64,000 bases of DNA from Cellulosimicrobium funkei (GCF_004519295.1 NZ_SOZH01000010.1:173763-237762), one strand, 5' to 3'. Counted from the stretch's first letter, positions 28,491-37,493 are shown. Notes: generated by a model not told the origin, from the letters alone. Numbers and translations: made by a program.

Positions 28491-28999
28491 GCACGCACGA
28501 CGACGACGGCCTGGACGGCGTCGAGATCCCCGACGACCTCTCGTCGCTGACGGCCTCGGCGGTCCCCGACCTCGTGGCGCTCATCACGCAGATCGCGGGC
28601 GCGGAGCCGCTCGCGGCGGCGTGCTCGCTCGCGCAGGTCGAGGCGGACGTCGTCCCGACCGACGTCGGTGCCGTGGCGGTGCTGCGCGACCCCGCGGGCG
28701 ACGCGCCCGCGCACGCGGCCGCCGCTCTGACGACCCTCGTCAAGGGCGTGCCGCTCGTGCTCGTCGAGCGCAGCGGCGAGCAGCTCACGATGACGCGCTG
28801 GGCGGACGGCGTGCAGGGTGACACCCTCGCGCCGGGCCTCGTGCTCGGCGGTGCGCCCGAGTCGCTCGAGGACCTGCTCACCGGCACGACGACGCTCGCG
28901 GACCAGGACGGCGTCGTGGCGAGCTCGTCGATCTCGCGCTGGAAGGCGATGCGCCTGCTCACGTCGGCGGCGCGGCGCGCACGGAAGGACGGCGCATGA
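28487..28999 (+). CDS. Conserved hypothetical protein in the his operon
   Basis: 170 residues, not recognised as a known enzyme. It is acidic at the N-terminus, mostly Ala/Val/Leu-rich with no membrane segment or signal peptide, and ends in a basic helix ([18 protein letters not shown]). It overlaps hisB upstream and hisH downstream by four bases each, so it is translated with them. Genes of similar size sit at this point in other actinobacterial his operons, as I recall. The first and last bases of the frame being shared with real genes supports it as coding. Confidence 0.78.
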   Translation: MSTHDDDGLDGVEIPDDLSSLTASAVPDLVALITQIAGAEPLAAACSLAQVEADVVPTDVGAVAVLRDPAGDAPAHAAAALTTLVKGVPLVLVERSGEQLTMTRWADGVQGDTLAPGLVLGGAPESLEDLLTGTTTLADQDGVVASSSISRWKAMRLLTSAARRARKDGA

Positions 29000-29670
29000 C
29001 CGAGCCCACCGCGGCGACGCCCGCCGCCCGCCGCCCGTCCGTCGTCGTGCTCGACTACGGGTTCGGCAACGTCCGCTCGGCCGTGCGCGCGCTCGAGCGC
29101 GTCGGCGCGGACGTCGAGCTGACGGCGGACCGGGCGCGCGCGCAGGACGCGGACGGGCTCGTCGTCCCGGGCGTCGGCGCGTTCGCCGCGGTCATGACCG
29201 GTCTGCGCGGCGTGCGGGGCGACGAGATCGTCGGCCGGCGGCTCGCCGGCGGGCGGCCCGTCCTCGGGATCTGCGTGGGCATGCAGGTCATGTTCGAGCA
29301 GGGCGACGAGCACGGGACGCTCACCGACGGGCTCGGGGAGTGGGCGGGCCTCGTCGACCGTCTCGAGGCCGACGTCGTGCCGCACATGGGTTGGGACACC
29401 GTCGACGTGCCCGAGGGCAGCGTGCTGTTCCGCGGGGTCGAGCACGAGCGCTTCTACTTCGTGCACTCCTACGCGGCCCGGTCGTTCACGACCGGCCAGG
29501 ACCTCCCGGCGGACTCGCCCGTCCGCCGACCGCTCGTCACGTGGTCCGAGCACGGTGGCCGCTTCGTCGCGGCCGTCGAGAACGGCCCGCTGTCCGCGAC
29601 GCAGTTCCACCCCGAGAAGTCGGGCGACGCCGGCGCGACCCTGCTCGAGAACTGGGTCCGCTCGCTCTGA
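28996..29670 (+). CDS. hisH: Imidazole glycerol phosphate synthase glutaminase subunit HisH
   Basis: 224 residues, a class I glutamine amidotransferase that feeds ammonia to HisF. The oxyanion/N-terminal [11 protein letters not shown], nucleophile elbow [11 protein letters not shown] with catalytic Cys, and the C-terminal [10 protein letters not shown] with His and Glu are present. hisF is not in this window. ATG 28996 overlaps the preceding gene; an 82-base gap follows before hisA. Confidence 0.95.
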   Translation: MTEPTAATPAARRPSVVVLDYGFGNVRSAVRALERVGADVELTADRARAQDADGLVVPGVGAFAAVMTGLRGVRGDEIVGRRLAGGRPVLGICVGMQVMFEQGDEHGTLTDGLGEWAGLVDRLEADVVPHMGWDTVDVPEGSVLFRGVEHERFYFVHSYAARSFTTGQDLPADSPVRRPLVTWSEHGGRFVAAVENGPLSATQFHPEKSGDAGATLLENWVRSL

Positions 29671-29752
29671 CCGTCCGCGCGCCGAGGCACACGCCCGGCG
29701 CGCACCACCCGGCGCGAGCGACGCGCCACCGCCTACACCGATGGAGACCCTC

Positions 29753-30484
29753 GTGACCGACCGCCTCGTGCTGCTCCCCGCCGTCGACGTCGCCGACGGC
29801 CAGGCCGTCCGCCTCGTCCAGGGCGAGGCGGGCTCCGAGACCTCGTACGGCGACCCGCTCGCCGCCGCGCTCGACTGGCAGTCCGGCGGCGCGGAGTGGA
29901 TCCACCTCGTGGACCTCGACGCCGCGTTCGGCCGCGGCTCCAACGCGGAGCTGCTCGCCGACGTCGTCGCGCGCCTCGACGTGCAGGTCGAGCTGTCCGG
30001 GGGCATCCGCGACGACGCGTCGCTCGAGCGCGCGCTCGCCACCGGCGCGCGCCGCGTCAACCTCGGCACCGCGGCGCTCGAGAACCCCGAGTGGACGGCG
30101 AAGGTCATCGCGGAGCACGGCGACGCGATCGCCGTCGGGCTCGACGTGCGCGGCACCACGCTCGCCGCGCGCGGGTGGACGCAGGAGGGCGGAGACCTGT
30201 GGGAGGTCCTCGACCGCCTGGAGGCCGCCGGGTGCGCGCGGTACGTCGTCACGGACGTGACCAAGGACGGGACGCTGCGCGGCCCGAACCTCGACCTGCT
30301 GCGCGACGTCGCGGCGCGCACCGACGCGCCCGTCGTCGCGTCCGGCGGCATCTCCAGCCTCGAGGACCTCGAGGCGCTGCGCTCGCTCGTGCCGGCCGGC
30401 GTCGAGGGCGCGATCGTGGGCAAGGCCCTCTACGCGGGCGCGTTCACGCTCCCGCAGGCGCTCGACGTCGCGGGCCGGCCGTGA
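29753..30484 (+). CDS. priA: Phosphoribosyl isomerase A (bifunctional HisA/TrpF, PriA)
   Basis: 243 residues, a TIM barrel that isomerises ProFAR. In actinobacteria the same enzyme also serves as phosphoribosylanthranilate isomerase in tryptophan synthesis; that dual role is inferred from the lineage. The catalytic Asp pair lies in [15 protein letters not shown] and [19 protein letters not shown] 29753 is chosen because GGAG (29743-29746) lies six bases upstream; ATG 29741 would add four residues. The stop overlaps the next GTG. Confidence 0.93.
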   Translation: MTDRLVLLPAVDVADGQAVRLVQGEAGSETSYGDPLAAALDWQSGGAEWIHLVDLDAAFGRGSNAELLADVVARLDVQVELSGGIRDDASLERALATGARRVNLGTAALENPEWTAKVIAEHGDAIAVGLDVRGTTLAARGWTQEGGDLWEVLDRLEAAGCARYVVTDVTKDGTLRGPNLDLLRDVAARTDAPVVASGGISSLEDLEALRSLVPAGVEGAIVGKALYAGAFTLPQALDVAGRP

Positions 30485-31227
30485 CGACCGACCACGAGCC
30501 CGCGGGCCCGGGCAAGGCGCTCCCGCCGTCGTCCGGCTTCGCGGGCGACGACGGGTCGGCGGACCCGGCGCTCGCGGGGCTCCTCGACGCGTACGCCGCG
30601 GGCTCGGCCTCGCTGTCCGACGTCGTCGCGCGACTCGGCGAGACGCGCGTGCTCGTGCCGATCCTCGCCGAGCTCGAGAGCGCGGGCGAGGGCGAGCACG
30701 GGCACACGGTCGACAAGGAGGCGTCGGCGGGGGTCGTCGCCATCGAGGCGCCGGACGGGCGCCGCGCGCTGCCCGTGTTCACGTCCGTCGCGGCGATGGC
30801 GGCCTGGCGCGCGAGCGCGCGGCCGGTGCCGGTGGACGCGCGCCGCGCGGCGCTGTCCGCCGTGAGCGAGGACTGGTCGCTCCTCGTGCTCGACCCGGCG
30901 GGACCGGTCACCGCGCTCGTGCCACGCCCGGCCGTGTGGGCGCTCGCGCAGGGCAAGGACTGGTCGCCCGCGGTCGTCGACGGGGTCGTCGTGCCGGAGG
31001 TGCTCGCCGCCGTGCATGGGTCGCTCGCGGGCGTGCCGCACGTCGCGCGCGTCTGGGCCGAGCCGGGCCGCCGGGCCGAGGTCGCGGTGGTCCTGCGCAT
31101 CGACGCCGGTCTCGACCGCGCCGGTCTCGACGCCGTGCTCGGGCAGGTCAACGCCGCGCTCGCCACGGACGCCGTGGTGTCCGAGCGCGTCGACGGGCTC
31201 GAGCTCCGCGTCGGCCGGGCCGACTGA
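30481..31227 (+). CDS. SseB family protein
   Basis: 248 residues. The N-terminal half matches the SseB fold: [10 protein letters not shown], an acidic segment with [24 protein letters not shown], then SVAAMAAW and VPVDARRAA. The C-terminal half resembles the SseB C-terminal domain ([14 protein letters not shown], then EVAVVLRI). The family was named for a Salmonella enhanced-serine-sensitivity gene; actinobacterial members have no assigned role. It is coupled to priA by GTGA overlap and ends the operon. Confidence 0.85.
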   Translation: MTTDHEPAGPGKALPPSSGFAGDDGSADPALAGLLDAYAAGSASLSDVVARLGETRVLVPILAELESAGEGEHGHTVDKEASAGVVAIEAPDGRRALPVFTSVAAMAAWRASARPVPVDARRAALSAVSEDWSLLVLDPAGPVTALVPRPAVWALAQGKDWSPAVVDGVVVPEVLAAVHGSLAGVPHVARVWAEPGRRAEVAVVLRIDAGLDRAGLDAVLGQVNAALATDAVVSERVDGLELRVGRAD

Positions 31228-31299
31228 GGCGGTCGTCCGCCCGGTCCGGCCCGCGCGGACGCGTCGGCCGTACGGGTCGGCGGGCAGCGCGGTCCGGGC

Positions 31300-31824
31300 T
31301 CAGCGCCGGCGCAGGCGGCTGAGGCCCCACGCGAGCGCGGCCGAGAACGCCACGACCGCGCCCAGGGCCTGCCCGCCGAGGATCACGCGGTTGAGGTCGA
31401 GGGCGGGCTGCCAGCGCACGCCCGCGTCGTCGACGACGTAGACGCCCTTCGCGACGACGCGCACCCCGAACCCGCCGCCACCGCCCGAGCCCTCGCCGCC
31501 CGCCTCGCCCCCGGCGTTGCCGGAGCCCGGGTCGGACGTCGAGCCGCCGTCCGCGGTGCCGTCGTCGGGACCGGCGTCCGCCCCGCGGGCCGCCGCACCG
31601 ACGCGACGGCGCCAGTCCGCCGCGCCCTTGCCGGAGAGCTCGCCGGCGCCGGACCCCCAGCCGGATCCCGTGCCGCCCCAGACCGTCGCGACGGGGATGA
31701 CGAGCGTGCCGTCCCGCTCGTACGACTCCCCGAAGACGCGACGCACGGTGAGCGTGTCGCGCGCCGCGTGGGTGATGTGCGCCGGGTCGACGGGAGGCGT
31801 GTCCGAGCTCGCGTGTGTGCTCAT
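31300..31824 (-). CDS. GerW/YtfJ-like family protein
   Basis: 174 residues. The N-terminal half (TVRRVFGESYERDGTLVIPVA) and the strand VRVVAKGVYVVDDAGVRWQP match GerW (YtfJ) family proteins, named for Bacillus spore germination but widespread in non-sporulating actinobacteria. A Gly/Asp/Ser-rich linker of about 50 residues splits the domain, and a hydrophobic helix near 148-168 could anchor it in the membrane. ATG 31824 is preferred because TACCCT ends seven bases before it. It converges with sseB. Confidence 0.8.
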   Translation of the reverse strand: MSTHASSDTPPVDPAHITHAARDTLTVRRVFGESYERDGTLVIPVATVWGGTGSGWGSGAGELSGKGAADWRRRVGAAARGADAGPDDGTADGGSTSDPGSGNAGGEAGGEGSGGGGGFGVRVVAKGVYVVDDAGVRWQPALDLNRVILGGQALGAVVAFSAALAWGLSRLRRR

Positions 31825-31831
31825 GGCACGA

Positions 31832-31837
31832 AGGGTA
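31832..31837 (-). promoter_or_regulatory. -10 element TACCCT of the GerW-like gene
   Basis: On the minus strand TACCCT ends seven bases before ATG 31824, in line with the leaderless pattern seen elsewhere in the window. Confidence 0.5.
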
Positions 31838-31918
31838 GACCTGGGCCCCCCGGTGCGCGCGGGAACCGCGCGCACCGCCTCGTCGTCGAGGCCGTCGGTG
31901 CACGGGCGCCCGGACGGG

Positions 31919-32680
31919 TCAGGCGTCGCACTCCGGGAGGGCCGTGAACGCGGACTCGTCGCCGAGCATCGTCTGGAGGGTGCTCACGGGCACGAGGAGC
32001 GACTTCTCCGTCGACGTCTTCGCGTAGACCACGCCGATCACCTCGCCCGCCTCGTTGAGCGCGGCGGACCCGGAGCTGCCGGGCTCGACGGGGGCGTCGG
32101 TGACGAGCACCTCGCCGAGGTTCTCGTGCAGCGGGTCCGTCGTCGTGCCGATGACCGACCCCTGCGTCACGGTGAGCCGCCCGCCCTCGGGGTACCCGAC
32201 GACCGTCACCGCGTCGCCGGGCGCCGGGTCGGCGGCGGCGAGGGTCGGGGCGGACGGGAGGTCCTCCGCGGTCCGGACGATCGCGAGGTCCGCCAGACCG
32301 GCCACGCTCGCCGTCTGGGCGGCGATGTCACGCCCGTCGTAGGTGAGGAGCTGGAGCGAGCGCGACGAGTCGACCACGTGCTTGTTGGTGATGAGGGTCC
32401 GGGAGTCGACGGCGAACCCCGAGCCGGTGGACAGGCCGTCGCACCGGACGTTGCGGATGCGCACGGCCATGCGCTGGACGGCGTCGAACCCGTCGGGGGA
32501 GAGGTTCTCCGAGCCGGCCGGGTCGTCGGGCGCCACGAGCGACGGCACGACCGAGCCCGGCACCGGCTCGGGGAGCTCCGGCAGGACGCCGCACGCGCCG
32601 AGCGAGCCGCCCGCGAGCGACAGCCCGAGCAGCGCGCCGACGACGCGCACCGCCGCGCGCCGGGACGGGCGGCGCGTCAT
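31919..32680 (-). CDS. Lipoprotein trypsin-like serine protease (S1C/HtrA-type catalytic domain, no PDZ)
   Basis: 253 residues. An RR-containing N-terminus and hydrophobic stretch end in a lipobox LGAC near residue 30, so the mature protein should be lipid-anchored outside the cell. The catalytic triad of the chymotrypsin fold is visible: TNKHVVD (His), LADLAIV (Asp) and EPGSSGSA (Ser). No PDZ domain follows. ATG overlaps the stop of the preceding membrane-protein gene (ATGA), so the two are probably made together. The substrate is unknown. Confidence 0.9.
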   Translation of the reverse strand: MTRRPSRRAAVRVVGALLGLSLAGGSLGACGVLPELPEPVPGSVVPSLVAPDDPAGSENLSPDGFDAVQRMAVRIRNVRCDGLSTGSGFAVDSRTLITNKHVVDSSRSLQLLTYDGRDIAAQTASVAGLADLAIVRTAEDLPSAPTLAAADPAPGDAVTVVGYPEGGRLTVTQGSVIGTTTDPLHENLGEVLVTDAPVEPGSSGSAALNEAGEVIGVVYAKTSTEKSLLVPVSTLQTMLGDESAFTALPECDA

Positions 32681-33432
32681 CCGGCGAGCTCCTGCTGGAG
32701 CTGGGCGTTCGCGTCGGTGGCCTCCTGGCAGAGCACGCCGACCTGGTCCGCGAACCGGTCGATGTCGGCGGGGTCGTAGGCGTCCCGGTCGTTGAGGTAC
32801 CCGATGAGCTGCGTCTGCGCCGTCGTGCACTGCCCGAGCGCGGCCGCGACCTTGCCCGCGGCGTCCGAGACCCGGCTCTGGTAGTCCAGGTACTGCTGGG
32901 ACGCCTCGTTCTCGTCGCCCAGCTGGGCCTTCTCGTTGGCGAGGTCGCTGATGCGGTCCTGGGCGGCGGTGAGCTGGGTGCGCGCGGACTCGAGCTCCGC
33001 GTTCGCGCCGTCGAGCTCGGTGCGCAGCTGCGCGACGTCCTGCCCGAGCCCGCGCGCCTGCGCCTCCCACCCGGCGCTCGTCTCCTGCCAGCGCGTCGTG
33101 GTGAGCCACAGGTACGCGCCGACGCCCAGCGCCGCGGCGAGGGCCAGCGCGAGCACGACGACCGCGACCACGGCCCCGCGACGCCGTCGCGGCCGGGTCG
33201 CCGCGGCGTCGTCGCTCGCCGGCGCGCCGTCGCCCGGCGCGGTCGCCGTGGCGGACGCCGCCCCGGGTGCGGCACCCCCGGGGCCGGCCGCCGGTGCGAA
33301 CGACGGCGGCCCGACGGCGCCCGGTCGGGCCGCCGGGACCGCGTCGGCCGGGGTGCCCCGCGGCACGCTCTCGGGCGGCTGCGGCGGGCCCGCGGGACCG
33401 CCGTGCGGGGGCGGGACCGGGGGCGTGCTCAA
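32677..33432 (-). CDS. Membrane-anchored coiled-coil protein with Pro-rich cytoplasmic N-terminus
   Basis: 251 residues from TTG 33432, which overlaps the stop of the DUF1844 gene as TTGA. Residues 1-90 are Pro/Ala/Gly-rich and end in RPRRRR; one membrane helix follows (about 91-113); then a Gln/Glu/Ala-rich coiled coil (about 118-175) and a helical region with two Cys (CTTAQTQL and VLCQEA) to the end. Orientation by the positive-inside rule puts the coiled coil outside. I recognise no family. The frame remains open upstream, but no ATG or GTG fits the coupling as well. Confidence 0.75.
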   Translation of the reverse strand: MSTPPVPPPHGGPAGPPQPPESVPRGTPADAVPAARPGAVGPPSFAPAAGPGGAAPGAASATATAPGDGAPASDDAAATRPRRRRGAVVAVVVLALALAAALGVGAYLWLTTTRWQETSAGWEAQARGLGQDVAQLRTELDGANAELESARTQLTAAQDRISDLANEKAQLGDENEASQQYLDYQSRVSDAAGKVAAALGQCTTAQTQLIGYLNDRDAYDPADIDRFADQVGVLCQEATDANAQLQQELAG

Positions 33433-33791
33433 CTCACGGCGCCCGTGTACTTCTCGCCCGGCCCCTCGCCCGGGGCGTCCGGGTAGACCGACGCCTCGCG
33501 GAAGGCCAGCTGGAGCGAGCGCAGCCCGTCGCGGAGCGAGCGGGCGTGCTGGTTGCCGATGTCGGGGGCGCTCGCCGTCACGAGCGCGGCGAGCGCGTTG
33601 ATGAGCTTGCGCGCCTCGTCCAGGTCGAGGTGGCCCTGCTCCTGCGCGTCCTCCGCGAGGCCGCACTTGACGGCGGCGGCGCTCATGAGGTGGACGGCCG
33701 CGGACGTGATGACCTCCACGGCGGCCACGTCGGCGATGTCGCGCACCGCGTCGGTGGTGGGGTCGGGCACGGCGGCGTTCTCGGTACTCAT
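33429..33791 (-). CDS. DUF1844 family protein
   Basis: 120 residues, acidic and helical. The family core is visible in DIADVAAVEVITSAAVHLMSA, KCGLAEDAQEQGHLDLDEAR and LINALAALV. DUF1844 genes usually sit just before infC in actinobacteria; here infC is 2.6 kb away with fur-katA between them, so this pair looks separated by insertion. An in-frame ATG at 33800 is an alternative start. The function is unknown. Confidence 0.85.
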   Translation of the reverse strand: MSTENAAVPDPTTDAVRDIADVAAVEVITSAAVHLMSAAAVKCGLAEDAQEQGHLDLDEARKLINALAALVTASAPDIGNQHARSLRDGLRSLQLAFREASVYPDAPGEGPGEKYTGAVS

Positions 33792-33919
33792 GGCGACCAT
33801 CTTTCCATCCGACGGCGGGAGCGGTGGCCCGGTGCGCGGGAAGGACGGCCGACGCGCCCCGGGCCGGGGACGACGTCGGCCGCCGCCCCCGGCGAGGGGC
33901 GACGGCCGACGGGGTGCGA

Positions 33920-33935
33920 CCGCCCCGCAGGGCGG
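33920..33935 (-). terminator. Small hairpin after katA
   Basis: CCGCCC-CGCA-GGGCGG forms a 6-base stem with a tetraloop, starting 10 bases past the katA stop on the minus strand. There is no U-tract. Confidence 0.45.
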
Positions 33936-33945
33936 CCACGACGGG

Positions 33946-35460
33946 TCAGACGCGGACCGGCTCCGCGGCCGTCCCGGGCTGGCCGCCCTCGAGCGGGGCG
34001 TCCGCGGCGGCGAGGGCCGCACGCAGCTCGCGACCCAGGTTCGCGTCGACGTACGTCCAGTACTGCACGGCGCGCTCGCGGATGTCCTCGCTGCGCACGG
34101 CGCCGACGTGGCCCGTGATCGTCTCGAGGAAGCGCGCGCGGGCGGCGTCGTCGAAGACCTCGCGGTAGAGCGTGCCCGCCTGGCCGAAGTCGTCGTCCTC
34201 CGGGTGCAGCGTCGCGGCGCTGCGCGTCAGCTCGCCGTCGGCCTCCCAGCCGGCGGACTCCGCCGCGCGGGCCGGGTCGGCGTGCGCGCCGCCGCGGCTG
34301 TTCGGCGCGTACACCGGCGTGGTCGCCGACGAGAACGAGTAGCGCATCGACCCGTCCTTCGCGTACGAGTGACCGGCCTCGGCCGCGGCGTGCGGCGCGT
34401 TCACCGGGAGCTGGGCGTGGTTCGTGCCCACGCGGTACCGGTGGGCGTCGGCGTAGGAGAAGATGCGCGCGAGGAGCATCTTGTCCGGGCTCGTCGCGAT
34501 GCCCGGCACGAAGTTGCTCGGCGCGAACGTCGCCTGCTCGATCTGCGCGAAGTAGTTCTCCGGGTTGCGGTTCAGCTCCATGACGCCCACCTCGATCAGC
34601 GGGTAGTCGGCGTGCGGCCACACCTTCGTGAGGTCGAACGGGTTGAACCGGTAGGTCTTGGCGTCCTCGTACGGCATGACCTGGACCGAGAGCGTCCAGC
34701 GCGGGAAGTCGCCCCCCTCGATGTGCTCGTACAGGTCGCGGATGTGGTGGTCCGAGTCCGACCCGGCGAGCTGCGAGGCCTCGTCCGCGGTGAGGTTCTT
34801 GATGCCCTGCTGCGTCTTGAAGTGGTACTTGACCCAGAACCGCTCGCCCGCCGCGTTGATCCACTGGTAGGTGTGCGAGCCGAACCCGTCCATGTGGCGC
34901 CAGCTCGACGGGAGGCCGCGGTCACCCATGAGCCAGGTCACCTGGTGCGCCGACTCGGGGGAGAGCGACCAGAAGTCCCACTGCATGTCGTTGTCGCGCA
35001 GGTTCGAGCCCGGCAGACGCTTCTGCGACCGGATGAAGTCGGGGAACTTGATGCCGTCGCGCAGGAAGAACACAGGCGTGTTGTTGCCGACGAGGTCGTA
35101 GTTGCCCTCGGTCGTGTAGAACTTCAGCGCGAAGCCGCGGGGGTCGCGCCAGGTGTCGGGCGAGCCCTGCTCGCCGGCGACGGAGGAGAAGCGCGCGAGC
35201 ATCTCGGTCGTCGTGCCGGGCTGGAACAGCGCCGCGCGCGTGTAGGCGCTGACGTCCTGGGTCACGGTGAACGTGCCGAACGCACCGCCGCCCTTGGCGT
35301 GCACGACGCGCTCCGGGACGCGCTCGCGGTTGAACTGGGCGAGCTTCTCGACGAGGTAGTGGTCGTGCAGGACGATCGGGCCGTCGGCGCCGACGGACTG
35401 CGAGTGGGCGTCCGAGGCGACGGGGGCGCCGGCGTTCGTGGTGGTGAAGGGGGCGGTCAT
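33946..35460 (-). CDS. katA: Monofunctional heme catalase KatA
   Basis: 504 residues, a small-subunit catalase that splits hydrogen peroxide. The distal His segment [13 protein letters not shown] near 57-69, the Asn-bearing [14 protein letters not shown], and the proximal heme segment [14 protein letters not shown] with its Tyr are all intact. ATG 35460 has AAGGAGA six bases upstream. It follows fur by 113 bases on the same strand, the furA-kat layout, so peroxide or iron control by that regulator is likely. No N-terminal export signal is seen. Confidence 0.97.
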   Translation of the reverse strand: MTAPFTTTNAGAPVASDAHSQSVGADGPIVLHDHYLVEKLAQFNRERVPERVVHAKGGGAFGTFTVTQDVSAYTRAALFQPGTTTEMLARFSSVAGEQGSPDTWRDPRGFALKFYTTEGNYDLVGNNTPVFFLRDGIKFPDFIRSQKRLPGSNLRDNDMQWDFWSLSPESAHQVTWLMGDRGLPSSWRHMDGFGSHTYQWINAAGERFWVKYHFKTQQGIKNLTADEASQLAGSDSDHHIRDLYEHIEGGDFPRWTLSVQVMPYEDAKTYRFNPFDLTKVWPHADYPLIEVGVMELNRNPENYFAQIEQATFAPSNFVPGIATSPDKMLLARIFSYADAHRYRVGTNHAQLPVNAPHAAAEAGHSYAKDGSMRYSFSSATTPVYAPNSRGGAHADPARAAESAGWEADGELTRSAATLHPEDDDFGQAGTLYREVFDDAARARFLETITGHVGAVRSEDIRERAVQYWTYVDANLGRELRAALAAADAPLEGGQPGTAAEPVRV

Positions 35461-35573
35461 GGGTCTCCTTCCGTGAGCCGCGGGTACGGCTCGTCTGGCG
35501 TTCTCAAACAGTGCATCCGTGAGGAAACGGACGCGCTCCGGGTGCACGAGGCCCCGGAGCGGGTGGTGCGGGG

Positions 35574-36038
35574 TCAGTCGGCGCAGTCCGGGCAGAGTCC
35601 CCAGAACGTCACCTCGGCGGTGTCGATCCGGAACCCCGCGGTGCTGCTGGGGGTGAGGCACGGGGCGTGGCCCACGGTGCAGTCCACGTCGGCGACGGCG
35701 CCGCAGCCCCGGCACACCACGTGGTGGTGGTTGTCGCCGAGCCGGCGCTCGTAGCGGGCCGGGTGCCCGGCCGGCTCGATGCGGCGCACGAGCCCCTTGT
35801 CGGTGAGCGTGTGCAGGACGTCGTAGACCGCCTGGACGGAGACGGAGCCGAGCGCCGTGCGCGCGGCGCGCAGCACGTCGTCGGCGTCCGCGTGCTGCTG
35901 CACCTCGACGGCGTCGAGCACGGCGAGGCGTGCGGCGGTGACGCGCAGGCCGTGGTCGCGGAGCTCGCTCTCGTGGCGTGCGCGGCGGGGCCCGTCCTCG
36001 AGGCCGGTGCCCGCGGTCGACGTCGCTCCTGTGGTCAT
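35574..36038 (-). CDS. Fur-family metalloregulator (FurA/CatR/PerR-like)
   Basis: 154 residues from ATG 36038. A winged helix comes first ([14 protein letters not shown], then [22 protein letters not shown]), then the metal-binding half [17 protein letters not shown] with a structural-zinc CxxC and a final CPDC pair. Direct location before katA argues for a peroxide-sensing PerR/CatR role; iron-responsive FurA is the alternative. TAGAGT ends seven bases before the ATG, so the mRNA is probably leaderless. Confidence 0.93.
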   Translation of the reverse strand: MTTGATSTAGTGLEDGPRRARHESELRDHGLRVTAARLAVLDAVEVQQHADADDVLRAARTALGSVSVQAVYDVLHTLTDKGLVRRIEPAGHPARYERRLGDNHHHVVCRGCGAVADVDCTVGHAPCLTPSSTAGFRIDTAEVTFWGLCPDCAD

Positions 36039-36045
36039 GGCGCCC

Positions 36046-36075
36046 ACTCTACCCCCCTATTCTGGAAGAGTTCCA
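36046..36075 (-). promoter_or_regulatory. fur promoter with TGGAA-3-TTCCA operator
   Basis: On the minus strand, TAGAGT (36046-36051) is a -10 seven bases before the ATG. The inverted repeat TGGAA-GAG-TTCCA (36063-36075) covers the expected -35 position, so a repressor bound there would block the promoter. Autoregulation by the Fur protein is the simplest reading; the site is not a textbook Fur box. Confidence 0.55.
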
Positions 36076-36140
36076 TTGATGGATCGGATCAGATGTCCAC
36101 GGGGACGGTCGGCTCGACCCGCACGGCCGCTCTGCTATCC

Positions 36141-36380
36141 TTGACAGCTGACCGACCCGTTCGTGTCCGCACCGCCCGGTTCTGGGTGGTGGGGAAGACG
36201 TGCGGGTGCGCAAGTGGATGACATCCCACCCGGGCTTCGACCGCCGACTCACGTCGCGACAGAGGCCGGGTCCTGGTCCGGAGCGAGCCCCTCGGGGACC
36301 GTTCCGCCGTGGTCGTCGCGTTCGCGTGACGTCCCGACCTGATGGCCTCCGCCCTGCGCCAGGGACGGAGGCCTTCTTCG
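36141..36380 (+). promoter_or_regulatory. infC leader: candidate promoter and attenuator hairpin
   Basis: The 380-base gap before infC holds TTGACA at 36141-36146 (a possible -35 with a poor -10) and TATCCT at 36136-36141 (a possible -10 instead). At 36344-36373, GGCCTCCG-CCCT pairs with AGGG-A-CGGAGGCC around GCGCC, directly followed by TTCTTC. That is an intrinsic-terminator shape 47 bases before the infC start. Premature termination controlled by IF3 or L20, known for this operon in other bacteria, is plausible. Confidence 0.6.
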
Positions 36381-36419
36381 TGTCCGGGCGGTCTACCGAC
36401 GACTTCCTAGGAGCATCAC

Positions 36420-37439
36420 ATCAGCGAGCCTCGCATCAACGATCGGATCCGCGTCCCCGAGGTCCGACTCATCGGTCCCGGCGGGGAGCAGGTCGGCGTC
36501 GTCCGCACCGAGGTTGCCCTGAGCCTTGCCCAGGACGCGGACCTCGACCTCGTCGAGGTCGCCCCGGACGCCCGGCCCCCCGTCGCCAAGCTCATGGACT
36601 TCGGCAAGTTCAAGTACGAGTCCGACATGAAGGCGCGTGAGGCGCGGCGCAACCAGGCGAACACGGTCCTCAAGGAGATCCGTTTCCGCCTGAAGATCGA
36701 CCCGCACGACTACGGCACCAAGAAGGGCCACGTCGAGCGCTTCCTCGCGGCGGGCGACAAGGTCAAGGTCATGATCATGTTCCGCGGCCGTGAGCAGTCG
36801 CGCCCCGAGATGGGTGTCCGCCTGCTCCAGCGCCTCGCGGACGACGTCGCGGAGCTCGGCTTCGTGGAGTCCATGCCGAAGCAGGACGGGCGCAACATGA
36901 CCATGGTGCTCGGTCCGGTGAAGAAGAAGGCCGACGCCAAGAGCGAGCAGCGCAAGCGCGCGCAGGAGGCCGAGCCGCGTCTCACCAAGTCCGCCCAGCG
37001 CGCCGCTGCGCGCTCCGGCGACGACGCGGACGTGACCGACGAGCCCGAGACGGTCGAGACGCAGACCGTCGAGGCCACCGGCGCGGTCGAGGCGACGGAG
37101 ACCACGGCCGCGGTCGAGGCCGCCGCCCCGGTCGAGGAGCCCGCCCCGGCCGAGGCCCCGGCGCAGGCCGCTCCGGCTCCGCGCTCCGCTCCGGCTCCGC
37201 GGTCGGCTCCGGCTCCGCGGTCGGCTCCGGCTCCGCGGTCGGCTCCTGCCCCGCGTCCCGCGGCTCGACCGGCGGCGGACTCGAAGCCGGCGGCGCCGCG
37301 CCCGACGCCCGCGGCCTCGCCCGCGTCGTCGGACGGCGCGAAGCCCGCAGCACCCCGGCCCGCCGCGCCGAAGCCGGGCGCCCCGCGCCCCGCGCCCAAG
37401 CCGGCACCCAAGCCGACGCCGCGCGGCAAGGCCGGCTGA
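36420..37439 (+). CDS. infC: Translation initiation factor IF-3, ATC start, long repetitive C-terminal extension
   Basis: 339 residues. IF3 sequence begins [18 protein letters not shown] directly after ATC 36420-36422. AGGAG ends six bases earlier, an in-frame TAG lies at 36408-36410, and no ATG, GTG or TTG occurs before ATG 36594 (inside the conserved N-domain). So ATC is the apparent start, like the AUU of E. coli infC. The IF3 core ends near residue 170 ([12 protein letters not shown] near 159-170). The remaining 170 residues are Ala/Pro/Glu-rich, with APAPRS repeated four times from residue 251 (18-base units, 37170-37241, and a decayed fifth unit). Confidence 0.95.
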   Translation: MSEPRINDRIRVPEVRLIGPGGEQVGVVRTEVALSLAQDADLDLVEVAPDARPPVAKLMDFGKFKYESDMKAREARRNQANTVLKEIRFRLKIDPHDYGTKKGHVERFLAAGDKVKVMIMFRGREQSRPEMGVRLLQRLADDVAELGFVESMPKQDGRNMTMVLGPVKKKADAKSEQRKRAQEAEPRLTKSAQRAAARSGDDADVTDEPETVETQTVEATGAVEATETTAAVEAAAPVEEPAPAEAPAQAAPAPRSAPAPRSAPAPRSAPAPRSAPAPRPAARPAADSKPAAPRPTPAASPASSDGAKPAAPRPAAPKPGAPRPAPKPAPKPTPRGKAG

Positions 37440-37467
37440 CACCGGCACCACGGACGGACCCTGCTCG

Positions 37468-37493
37468 GGGTCCGGGCCCACCGGCCCGGACCC
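37468..37493 (+). promoter_or_regulatory. Intercistronic hairpin infC-rpmI
   Basis: GGGTCCGGGCC and GGCCCGGACCC form a perfect 11-base stem with loop CACC, 54 bases before rpmI. It may be a partial terminator, an RNA-processing site or an L20 autoregulatory element. No U-tract follows. Confidence 0.55.
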
